In this document: positions 18,437-25,666 of the stretch, one piece after another | Position numbering within the stretch: position 1 is the first letter of the stretch | Layout of the letters: the number at the start of each line of letters is the position of its first letter | Source of the DNA: SAR116 cluster bacterium AG-447-C21 | GTDB taxonomy: Bacteria; Pseudomonadota; Alphaproteobacteria; Thalassobaculales; Thalassobaculaceae | Reading direction: 5' to 3' | DNA: 42,902 nucleotides | Assembly (NCBI GenBank): GCA_003212315.1 | Contig: QCQB01000016.1 | Coordinates: 1 to 42,902 of the forward strand | Program-made: the position numbers and the translations under genes | The notes under the pieces: model-generated | Database searches by the model: none | What the model was told of the DNA's origin: nothing | What the model saw: the letters and a program-made list of their open reading frames with translations, nothing else

Positions 18437-19673
18437 TGGGCGCTCTATCTAATATATGCGCATTTCGGTTCTCGCGGTTTGTTTTTAACCATCGTTTGGC
18501 AAGCCTGTTCACGTAATTTAACCCCCCAAGAATTTCGGATGAAAACATTTCTGATGGTTTTGGTTGACTAGGAAGTCGCCTGAGTGATTTAGCCATTTCT
18601 CTTGGGTCTCGATCGCCGTTATCGACAAGCATACTTATCATACCTAATTCTTCCGCTCTCTGAGCACGGATATACTGTTCCAGACGAGGTTCCGTTCTAG
18701 GCACGATTAAAGCCCGCTTATCGAATGATAAAATTTCGCAAAACGTATTGTACCCCCCCATTGAAACCATACCTGCAGCTTTTGCCATTAAACTTTCAAT
18801 TCTTGTATCAAATGTTATGACTTGAACTCTATCTAAAGCGTTGGCTCTTTCTATAAAGTCCGCCTGTTTTTCTTGTGCCATGAAAGGACCGAGAACAAGA
18901 AGGGCCGGGTATGGAAGATCTGGATCGTATTCATAAGCCCGTAAGACCCATTCCATTAAGCCCTCCCCGTCGCCCCCGCCTCCGGCGGTGACAAGAATAA
19001 AAGGGTCTTCTGGTGTGGAAAGTTGGGGAGAGGCACCAATAATGGGAACGCGTCGTCGAAGATATCCCGTGTATCTGGTTTTTAGTTTTACTTCGGCGGG
19101 TAAATCTAATCCATCGAAGGGATCACAGATTTCTTTCATCCCATAAACCCAGAGTTCGTCATAGAGATTCTCCAAGGCTGGTAAAACGTTTTTACGTTCC
19201 CATTCGGGAGCTAGCGCTGCCGGCTCATCCATCACGTCTCGCAGTCCTAAAATTATAGGCGTATTTCGCTCTTTCAGCATTTCCATGGTCTGTTTGACTT
19301 CACCTCGCAGCCCCCAAGGCTCTTTATCAACAATAAATAAATCAGGATCGAAGGTATCTGCAGTGTGCCTTATTATCGACTCTCTCAGCTCGAGTGTCTC
19401 CTCAATGTCTAAATGTAAACTCAAAGAGGTGTAATCTCCATTTCTTAATTTGATTACTCCAGGAATTCGGACGAAGTCTACCCGCGTTCTAAAGTCAAAA
19501 TTGCCAATAATTGGGGATCCCGATAGAATCAAAACAGATAGTTGCGAGGTTGACTCAACAAGTGAGTGAGCTATTTCCCGGCAACGCCTTAAGTGACCCA
19601 AACCAAAACTGTCATGGCTATACATTAGTACGCGTGCCGGACGTCTTTTTCTTTTATTTTGTTTCGATGGCAT
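18426..19673 (-). CDS. GT28/MurG-like glycosyltransferase, first gene of the eleven-gene run
   Basis: A 415-residue GT-B enzyme related to the gene at 14267-15409. It has SFGLGHLRRCREIAHSL near the N-terminus and VTAGGGGDGEGLMEW then SMGGYNTFCEILSFDKRALIVPR in the donor-binding half. The N-terminus MPSKQNKRKRRPARVL is very basic, suggesting contact with the membrane surface or with a nucleotide-sugar. The frame is open to 19829, but that would run into the divergent ABC gene. The ATG at 19673 has AGGGA seven to eight bases upstream and is the better start. It leads the minus-strand run, so its promoter should lie between 19674 and 19809. Confidence 0.88.
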   Translation of the reverse strand: MPSKQNKRKRRPARVLMYSHDSFGLGHLRRCREIAHSLVESTSQLSVLILSGSPIIGNFDFRTRVDFVRIPGVIKLRNGDYTSLSLHLDIEETLELRESIIRHTADTFDPDLFIVDKEPWGLRGEVKQTMEMLKERNTPIILGLRDVMDEPAALAPEWERKNVLPALENLYDELWVYGMKEICDPFDGLDLPAEVKLKTRYTGYLRRRVPIIGASPQLSTPEDPFILVTAGGGGDGEGLMEWVLRAYEYDPDLPYPALLVLGPFMAQEKQADFIERANALDRVQVITFDTRIESLMAKAAGMVSMGGYNTFCEILSFDKRALIVPRTEPRLEQYIRAQRAEELGMISMLVDNGDRDPREMAKSLRRLPSQPKPSEMFSSEILGGLNYVNRLAKRWLKTNRENRNAHILDRAPIAG

Positions 19674-19759
19674 AATACGGTCCCTGAATAGATCAGGCGA
19701 TCCTTTACCATAAATTCTTAAAACTAACCAGTTCCATTTACCCAGCTCTTCTCTTAGTC

Positions 19760-19779
19760 TATTCTTTGTGTAAAGAATA
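19760..19779. promoter_or_regulatory. Perfect inverted repeat in the divergent region of glycan and ABC operons
   Basis: TATTCTTT (19760-19767) is repeated in exact inverted form as AAAGAATA (19772-19779) around a four-base GTGT centre. It lies in the 136-base gap between the start of the minus-strand glycosyltransferase run (19673) and the plus-strand ABC gene (19810), about 30 bases before the latter. Symmetry and position fit an operator for a dimeric regulator acting on both operons. An RNA hairpin in either leader is the alternative. No regulator gene is visible nearby. Confidence 0.4.
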
Positions 19780-19809
19780 ACAATTATTGAAATGTTAGAC
19801 TGCAAGGCC

Positions 19810-22458
19810 ATGGAAAAAACATTATTCAAATTTATATGGCGGTATAGTAAACGCGATCAGATAATACTTTTGGTGATGACAGCATTATCATTCCCGTTTT
19901 TATATTTTTCCCTCGATTTGCCAAAAATCATTATTAATAAGGCTATAAGTGGGAAGGATATACCTTCTGACATCTTTGGAGTGTCAATTGACCAGGTAGA
20001 GTATCTGTTAATACTTAGCCTAGCCTTCTTGATGCTCGTATGTATTAACGGTGGATTTAAATTCTACGTAAATGTGTTTCGCGGGCAGCTTGGTGAACGC
20101 ATGCTGCGACGTCTGAGATTTGACCTCTTATCTAGAGTACTGCGATTTCCTCTTCCCCAGTTTCGTCGTGTAAGTCAGGGTGAGGTCATTCAGATGGTTA
20201 CAGCCGAGGTGGAGCCTCTGGGTGGTTTTGTTGGAGACTCAATTGCGCTTCCCGCTTTTCAGGGTGGAACACTAATTACTATCCTTATCTTTATGTTTGT
20301 CCAAGATTGGATGCTTGGATTGGCTGCTATAGCATTATACCCAATTCAAGGCTACATAATACCAAAGCTACAATGGCACGTTAATCAACTTGGAAAAGCC
20401 CGCGTCAGAAACGTAAGGAGATTATCAGAAAAAATAGGGGAATCGGTTTCCGGTATAGAAGAGCTTCATGCAAACGATGGCGCTCGACGAGTTTTAGCAA
20501 TTTTTACCGAGCGGTTGGGTACAATTTACGATATACGCTATGAAATTTTTCAAAGAAAATTTTTCATTAAATTTGTCAATAATTTCATAGCGCAGTTGAC
20601 ACCTTTTTTCTTCTATTCAATTGGCGGTTATTTAGTAATTAAAGGCGATCTAACATTTGGTGCACTAGTTGCAATTCTTGCCGCTTATAAAGATTTATCA
20701 GCTCCATGGAAAGAGTTGCTCACCTATTATCAAAGGCTAGCTGATTCGAAAATTAAGTATGATCAGGTTATAGAACAGTTTGATCCCCCGGGAATTCTAC
20801 CTGAAGATGCGCAACACGCAGAACTTGAAGCTGATTTCAGTCTTGCGGGTCCGATTAGTGCAAATAATCTCTCTGTTTTGGATGACGAGGGACAGCCGAT
20901 TATAGAAAGCCTGTCATTCCAATCGGAAAAATCAGAGCAAGTTGCGGTTGTTGGTCCGAGTAGCGGTGGGAAGGACCTTGCGGCAATTTTAATGGCACGG
21001 CTTCTTATTCCCGATGGCGGCCAAATCAAAGTAGCTGATAAACTGACATTGGATTTGCCGGAGGCTGCAACAGGAAGACGAATGGGATATGTAGGACCTG
21101 CAGCCTTCGTATTTAATACTTCACTCCGAGAAAATATTCTACTAGGCGCAATGCATCAGCCTTTGAAAGAGGCCACAGGGGAAATTATTGATCTGGATGA
21201 GAAGAAACGTAATATTCGTAATGCTGAGCTGTCTGGAAACTCTTTAGACGACTTACAGGCGGATTGGGTAGATTATAAAGCAATAGGGGCAAATTCTGAA
21301 ACTGAACTTAGAGAGAAATTGTTGGATCTATTAAAAACTGTAGATCTAGATGGCGATACTTACGATTTGGGCTTGAGAGGAACAATCAATCCCGACGAGA
21401 ATAAGGTGTTAGCAGATCGCATTCTGGCTGCCCGGAAAGCGTTACAAAACCGTTTGAAGCAGCCGGAAATATCAAATTCGATTGAGCTATTTGATAGTGA
21501 AAAATTTAATTCCAATGCATCGGTTGCAGAAAATTTATTGTTTGGAACACCAGTTGGCGATGACTTCATATTAGACAATATAGCAGAAAATCAATACGTG
21601 CGGGAAATATTGCGGGAAACCGGCCTCGAAGAAGAATTTGTTCGGGTAGGTCGCGATGTAGCTTCGACAATGGTTGAACTATTTGCTGATCTTCCAGCCG
21701 ATCATGAGTACTTCTCACAATATTCATTTATTGCGACTGATGATATCCCGGAATTTCAAATTCTACTTGGACGAGCAGATCGCTTAGGTCTCGAAGCTAT
21801 GGAGGAGGAGGATAGAAATAGATTCCTAGCTCTTCCATTTAAATTAATTCCGGCCCGCCACCGGCTTGACTTGATTACCGAATCAATCATAGACCGTATT
21901 TTGGAGGCCCGTCGAAAATTCGCTGAAAAGATACCCGATGATTTGAGAGGGGCTATAGAATTTTTCTCAGAAGAAAAATATAATAAATCAGCGACACTGC
22001 AGGATAATATTTTGTTTGGCAAAGTAGCTTCAGATAAAGCGAACGCTTCTGAGCAAGTAGGTGCCTTAATAGCAGAAGTCATAGAATCAGAGAATCTGCG
22101 ATCCATTATTGTTGAAGTTGGGTTAGATTTTCAGGTTGGGTTGTCGGGGTCAAAGCTTTCGCCGGCACAAAGGCAAAAAATCTGCTTGGCAAGAGCTCTT
22201 GTGAGATGTCCTGATATTTTGATACTTAACGAAGCAACGTCGGCTTTAGACTCGGGTAGTCAGACTAAAGTCATGTCTAACATTTTGGCTGCCACTAAAG
22301 GTAGAAATCTTCTTTGGGTGCTTCAGAGGGTAGCTCTAGCGGTTCCTTTTGACCGTGTAATGGTTATGAGCGGGGGCAGAGTTGTTGAAACAGGTGGCTT
22401 TGAAGAGCTTAAAGGTAAAGCCGATAGTGCTCTGAATAATTTACTGCGTGACGAATAG
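19810..22458 (+). CDS. ABC-exporter-like protein with altered, expanded nucleotide-binding domain
   Basis: An 882-residue protein with an N-terminal type-IV (exporter) transmembrane domain, about residues 1-310, followed by an ABC domain interrupted by a long insert. Walker A is GPSSGGKD (382-389) with Asp where Ser/Thr binds Mg. The Q-loop position holds Pro430 (YVGPAAF). The signature is LSGSKLSPAQRQ from residue 778. Walker B reads ILILNEATSALD, with Asn807 for Asp but Glu808 kept. The switch His is Gln839. About 340 residues separate the Q-loop from the signature, against roughly 90-100 in ordinary exporters; the insert contains repeats of the ENILFG motif (separate entry). I chose the ATG at 19810 (MEKTLFKF, AAGG just upstream) over 19792. 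Probably a membrane transporter or a transporter-derived regulator or scaffold for the divergent glycan operon's product; ATPase competence is doubtful. Confidence 0.85.
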   Translation: MEKTLFKFIWRYSKRDQIILLVMTALSFPFLYFSLDLPKIIINKAISGKDIPSDIFGVSIDQVEYLLILSLAFLMLVCINGGFKFYVNVFRGQLGERMLRRLRFDLLSRVLRFPLPQFRRVSQGEVIQMVTAEVEPLGGFVGDSIALPAFQGGTLITILIFMFVQDWMLGLAAIALYPIQGYIIPKLQWHVNQLGKARVRNVRRLSEKIGESVSGIEELHANDGARRVLAIFTERLGTIYDIRYEIFQRKFFIKFVNNFIAQLTPFFFYSIGGYLVIKGDLTFGALVAILAAYKDLSAPWKELLTYYQRLADSKIKYDQVIEQFDPPGILPEDAQHAELEADFSLAGPISANNLSVLDDEGQPIIESLSFQSEKSEQVAVVGPSSGGKDLAAILMARLLIPDGGQIKVADKLTLDLPEAATGRRMGYVGPAAFVFNTSLRENILLGAMHQPLKEATGEIIDLDEKKRNIRNAELSGNSLDDLQADWVDYKAIGANSETELREKLLDLLKTVDLDGDTYDLGLRGTINPDENKVLADRILAARKALQNRLKQPEISNSIELFDSEKFNSNASVAENLLFGTPVGDDFILDNIAENQYVREILRETGLEEEFVRVGRDVASTMVELFADLPADHEYFSQYSFIATDDIPEFQILLGRADRLGLEAMEEEDRNRFLALPFKLIPARHRLDLITESIIDRILEARRKFAEKIPDDLRGAIEFFSEEKYNKSATLQDNILFGKVASDKANASEQVGALIAEVIESENLRSIIVEVGLDFQVGLSGSKLSPAQRQKICLARALVRCPDILILNEATSALDSGSQTKVMSNILAATKGRNLLWVLQRVALAVPFDRVMVMSGGRVVETGGFEELKGKADSALNNLLRDE
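21418..22020 (+). repeat. Internal protein repeat within the ABC domain insert
   Basis: Two copies of a roughly 43-residue unit are encoded at 21418-21546 and 21895-22020. Copy 1 starts RILAARKALQNRL, continues IELFDSEKFNSNAS and ends VAENLLFG; copy 2 starts RILEARRKFAEKI, continues IEFFSEEKYNKSAT and ends LQDNILFG. A third, original occurrence of the final motif (SLRENILLG, 21121-21147) follows the Q-loop position. The copies are diverged at DNA level, so the duplication is old. In exporters this motif belongs to the helical subdomain that touches the transmembrane domain. Confidence 0.8.
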
Positions 22459-22487
22459 GATTATTCCTACGAATATCGGAGAAAAAA

Positions 22488-22937
22488 ATGACTTTAAATA
22501 AAGAAGCCGAATTATTGAAAGATCTCCCCCTATTTAGCAAAGTGGATCTAGCTAAGTTAAAACTATTGGCTTTTACATCGGAACGCCTGACTTATGATGA
22601 CAATCAAATTGTTTTTAATGAAGGAGACGAGGGCGACGCTGCATACATTATTCTGAGTGGAACGGCGGTAGTGTCTATAGCGCAAGGCTCAAAGGAATTG
22701 GAGCTTGATAGGATAAAGAAGGGCGGATTTGTGGGAGATATTTCACTGCTGTGTGATGTTCCGCGGACTGCAACGATAACTGCCCAGAATTCGCTCACAG
22801 CTTTACAAATAAAAAAAGATACCTTCTTCAATTTGATAGCAGAATTTCCGGAAATAGCGATTGAAATGATGCGCGTGCTGGCTTCTCGCTTGGATAACAC
22901 CAACAAACAACTTCGGGACGCAAATAGCAAAACTTAG
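22488..22937 (+). CDS. Cyclic-nucleotide-binding-domain protein without DNA-binding domain
   Basis: A 149-residue protein consisting almost entirely of one cNMP-binding domain of the Crp/EPAC type. FNEGDEGDAAYIILSGTAVVS forms the beta-roll start, and GGFVGDISLLCDVPRTATI is the phosphate-binding cassette, with the usual Arg next to the PRTATI segment (Glu is replaced by Asp in GDIS). The C-terminus is a helix ending NTNKQLRDANSKT. No helix-turn-helix follows, so it is not a Crp-like activator. It starts 29 bases after the ABC gene with GGAG before the ATG, so the two are very likely co-transcribed. A role as sensor subunit for the ABC protein is inference. The ligand could be cAMP, cGMP or none. 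Confidence 0.9.
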   Translation: MTLNKEAELLKDLPLFSKVDLAKLKLLAFTSERLTYDDNQIVFNEGDEGDAAYIILSGTAVVSIAQGSKELELDRIKKGGFVGDISLLCDVPRTATITAQNSLTALQIKKDTFFNLIAEFPEIAIEMMRVLASRLDNTNKQLRDANSKT

Positions 22938-22948
22938 CAAGTTCTGCT
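22926..22948 (+). terminator. Hairpin after the cNMP-binding gene, possible terminator or attenuator
   Basis: AGCAAAACTT (22926-22935) and AAGTTCTGCT (22939-22948) form a ten-base stem with one mismatch and a three-base loop. The T-rich stretch ATTTCTTACTTT follows. It covers the stop codon of the cNMP gene and precedes the methyltransferase start by 28 bases. The interrupted T tract suggests partial termination, reducing methyltransferase expression relative to the upstream genes. Confidence 0.4.
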
Positions 22949-22976
22949 ATTTCTTACTTTCAATTGGCCAACGGTA

Positions 22977-23465
22977 ATGAGCAGACTTGATAGCGCAATC
23001 AGACGCTTAACTTCCCAAAAAATTGCACTAGAATGGGCTGCTCGTAAAATAGCCCGACTGGATGGAATAATACTCGAGCTCGGGCTGGGTAATGGTCGAA
23101 CGTACGATCATTTACGGAGCATATTACCTAATAGAGATATTTATGTTTTTGAACGAGAAATAGCAGCTCACCCAGATTGTATTCCAGAAAAAAACTTCCA
23201 GTTTTTGGGCGATTTTCGAGACAGTTTACCCAGAGCAAATAAACGATTAGGAGCCAATTCGGTTCTAGCTCATTTAGATATTGGGACTGGGGAAAAGAAA
23301 GCCAGTCAACAACTTGCGGAACAGATAGGTCCACTTGTGTTGGGTTTAATGAAGCGAGAGTCAATTATAGTGAGTGACCAAGAATTAACCGCTTGGTCCC
23401 ACATGCGTATTGAGCCGCCTTCCAATATCCCGACGGGTCGCATTTTTATTTACAATTTGGTTTAG
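22977..23465 (+). CDS. SAM-dependent methyltransferase (Methyltransf_17-like)
   Basis: Class I methyltransferase of 162 aa. The SAM-binding motif is ILELGLGNGRTYDHL, preceded by the N-terminal helix MSRLDSAIRRLTSQKIALEWAA. ANSVLAHLDIGTG follows, and the C-terminus has WSHMRIEPPSNIPTGRIFIYN. The short length and these motifs match a proteobacterial family usually annotated only as S-adenosyl-L-methionine methyltransferase. The substrate is unknown. It is the third gene of the plus-strand operon, 39 bases after the cNMP gene and beyond a hairpin. Convergent NUDIX gene ends 10 bases away. A role in modifying the glycan made by the divergent operon is possible but not shown. Confidence 0.87.
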   Translation: MSRLDSAIRRLTSQKIALEWAARKIARLDGIILELGLGNGRTYDHLRSILPNRDIYVFEREIAAHPDCIPEKNFQFLGDFRDSLPRANKRLGANSVLAHLDIGTGEKKASQQLAEQIGPLVLGLMKRESIIVSDQELTAWSHMRIEPPSNIPTGRIFIYNLV

Positions 23466-23474
23466 AGTAAAAAA

Positions 23475-24011
23475 TTATATTTTACCTTCTGGACGAGGGG
23501 TGAAATCCTTTTTTCCTTCGACTTCTTTAAAATGAGTCAATGCCCAATGCACACTTGGGAATGCGAGGTGTTCCCAAGGGATATCATCCCATTCAAACAA
23601 ATCAACCGCCTGGGACTCTGTCCCAGCAGAGTATTCTGGTGAGACTAGCTGTGCTCTATAAATGAGGTGGACCTGGCTTAATCTAGCAATGTTATAAATT
23701 CCTAATAGGGCATCAATAGTGATATCCGTACATGCCTCTTCTTTTGCCTCTCGGATAGCGCCCTCAATAGTGGTTTCACCTTCTTCCATAAACCCTGCGG
23801 GCATAGTCCAATAGCCTAATCGAGGAGGTATAGATCTCCTACAAAGCAGAAATTTATCCTCCCAAGTGCAGACGGCTCCTACTATGATTTTTGGATTTAT
23901 ATAATTTATGAACCCACACTCGTCACAAACAAGTCGCTCCAGCGTGTCATCGGCAGGTATACGTCTATTTATTGGACCGCCAATGCGATTATCATATGCG
24001 TTAGAAGACAT
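23475..24011 (-). CDS. NUDIX hydrolase with N-terminal zinc-ribbon-like segment
   Basis: Pyrophosphohydrolase of 178 aa acting on nucleoside-diphosphate-linked compounds. The NUDIX box runs from GFMEEGETTIEGAIREAKEE, with the canonical G-x5-E-x7-RE-x2-EE spacing; the usual late Gly is Cys. Before it, CDECGFINYINPKIIVGAV is the half zinc ribbon plus YxNPK motif found in NudC/ADP-ribose-type NUDIX proteins. Only one CxxC pair is visible. The substrate cannot be told from the sequence. It is the last minus-strand gene of the region-5 set, 93 bases after a small unknown gene, and converges with the methyltransferase. Confidence 0.92.
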   Translation of the reverse strand: MSSNAYDNRIGGPINRRIPADDTLERLVCDECGFINYINPKIIVGAVCTWEDKFLLCRRSIPPRLGYWTMPAGFMEEGETTIEGAIREAKEEACTDITIDALLGIYNIARLSQVHLIYRAQLVSPEYSAGTESQAVDLFEWDDIPWEHLAFPSVHWALTHFKEVEGKKDFTPRPEGKI

Positions 24012-24104
24012 ACTTTTATTGTGCAGCGTTGATAGCTATATCGCAAGGGATATCCATTAAAAATGGTTACACCTATTATTTTATCTAAATGTAAAATCTT
24101 CGAT

Positions 24105-24356
24105 TTAAACCAAAATATCTAAATTAGTCCCACGCTCTGGAGAGTTTGCTTGGAGTGTCCGTTGGATTGAACTATCCTCTGCCCGTTGATTTTCATTATC
24201 GGGAGTAGTCGTATTTCCCTCCTCTGTTGAGGTAACGCTGCTCGCCTGGGTTGGCTTTATTCCAGAGGTTTTGATTTGCTCGGTGGGAGGGGGTACAGCA
24301 ACATTTGTCACCGATGCATTGGTTGCAGTGGTCTGCGGTGTTATTGGTTGTACCAT
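24105..24356 (-). CDS. Small low-complexity protein of unknown function
   Basis: An 83-residue protein rich in Thr, Pro, Ser, Asn and Gln with no hydrophobic segment, probably disordered. The C-terminus RGTNLDILV is more structured-looking and resembles the RG-x-LDI-type tails of small alphaproteobacterial proteins of unknown role. Support for being real: a strong GGAAGGGAG ribosome-binding site nine bases before the ATG, consistent orientation between pgk and the NUDIX gene, and no competing frame. I do not recognise a function. Confidence 0.6.
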   Translation of the reverse strand: MVQPITPQTTATNASVTNVAVPPPTEQIKTSGIKPTQASSVTSTEEGNTTTPDNENQRAEDSSIQRTLQANSPERGTNLDILV

Positions 24357-24419
24357 GTCTCAACACTCCCTTCCGTGCAAAGCTTAAATATTTGGCCTTT
24401 TTAAGTCAACCCTGGACTT

Positions 24420-25616
24420 CTAGTCTTGTAACGCAGCTATTCCGGGTAGTATTTTCCCTTCAAGCCACTCTAAGAATGCTCCACCAGCTGTTGACAGGTA
24501 GCTGAACTGTTCACTGACGCCCGCATGTGTTAGGGCAGCTACAGTATCTCCTCCACCGGCGACAGATATAATATCTTTATTTTGCGTATATAATGCAACG
24601 TCTTTAGCTAAAGAAATAGTTGATTGATCAAAGGGTGCAATTTCAAAGGCGCCAAGGGGGCCATTCCAGATAATAGTTTTGCAGTTAGCTAAATGTTCAG
24701 AAAAATTAGCCGTGGATTGGGGACCGGCATCTAATATCATAGCGTCTTCAGGTATCTGCGATATATCAATAATTTCCGGTTTTTGTCCGGCAACCAATTC
24801 CTTAGCGACTACGGCGTCACTTTGTAGTAATATTTTGCATTTTGACTTCAGCGCAATATTTTCAATTTCCCTTGCGGTTTCTGCCAACTCTTTTTCTGCT
24901 AATGATTTGCCTATATTTAGGCCTCTTGAAAAAAGGAAAGTGTTGGCCATTCCTCCACCGATTATCAAAAAATCGACTTTTTTAACCAAATTATTTAGTA
25001 GTTCTAATTTAGTAGATACTTTTGCTCCACCAACTATAGCGCCTACGGGACGTTGGGGTTCGTTGAGTGCCCTGGTTAATGACTCCAACTCTATTTGCAA
25101 TAAGAGCCCAGCGTAAGACGGCAGTAATTGTGCTAACGAGGTTACAGAGGCATGTGCTCTATGAGAAGCAGAAAAGGCATCATTTACAAATGCATCCCCT
25201 AGCTTTGCAAGTTCTGATGCGAATAAAGGGTCATTCAATTCCTCGCCAGAGTGAAAACGAACGTTTTCGAGGAGTAAAATATCACCCTCATTCATAGCAT
25301 CTATATTCGCGCGGGCTATTTCCCCCATACAGCTCGATGCAAAAGAGACATTATAGCCGTCCAACGCATCTCTTAAAGCCGGTAGCACTTTGTTAAGAGA
25401 CATATTTGATTGATATTCACCCTCTGGTCTTCCAAAGTGCGATAATATGATTACCTTTGCGCCCGCTGCTGATAGCCTTTTAAGAGTGGGTAGAGTTTTT
25501 GTAATCCTATTTGTATCAGTTACTATATTCCCTTGCATCGGCACATTTAGATCAACGCGCACTAAAACACGCTTCCCTGATGCGGAAAAGTTATCTAACG
25601 TATGATAGCTGCTCAT
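24420..25616 (-). CDS. pgk: Phosphoglycerate kinase
   Basis: Transfers phosphate between 1,3-bisphosphoglycerate and ADP in glycolysis/gluconeogenesis. The 398-residue length is standard. Seen: VRVDLNVPM with the substrate-binding Asp and Asn, SHFGRPEG, the LLENVRFH segment, GGAKVSTKLELL of the nucleotide-binding domain, WNGPLGAFE and the C-terminal GGGDTVAAL. AAAGG lies seven to eight bases before the ATG. It stands apart from gap and fba here, between argE-like and small unknown genes, so it is not in a glycolytic operon in this genome. Confidence 0.98.
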   Translation of the reverse strand: MSSYHTLDNFSASGKRVLVRVDLNVPMQGNIVTDTNRITKTLPTLKRLSAAGAKVIILSHFGRPEGEYQSNMSLNKVLPALRDALDGYNVSFASSCMGEIARANIDAMNEGDILLLENVRFHSGEELNDPLFASELAKLGDAFVNDAFSASHRAHASVTSLAQLLPSYAGLLLQIELESLTRALNEPQRPVGAIVGGAKVSTKLELLNNLVKKVDFLIIGGGMANTFLFSRGLNIGKSLAEKELAETAREIENIALKSKCKILLQSDAVVAKELVAGQKPEIIDISQIPEDAMILDAGPQSTANFSEHLANCKTIIWNGPLGAFEIAPFDQSTISLAKDVALYTQNKDIISVAGGGDTVAALTHAGVSEQFSYLSTAGGAFLEWLEGKILPGIAALQD

Positions 25617-25666
25617 ATACCAACCTTTTTAAGTTCTGACGTGACTTCTTATATCTGTACTTTTAT

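Noticed and set aside
22488-22937. Annotation as a Crp/Fnr transcription factor
   Set aside because: The protein ends after the cNMP domain and its C-terminal helix; there is no helix-turn-helix domain.
24054-24066. Short CCATT-AAA-AATGG hairpin after the small low-complexity gene
   Set aside because: Five-base stem with no following T tract in the direction of transcription; too weak to call.
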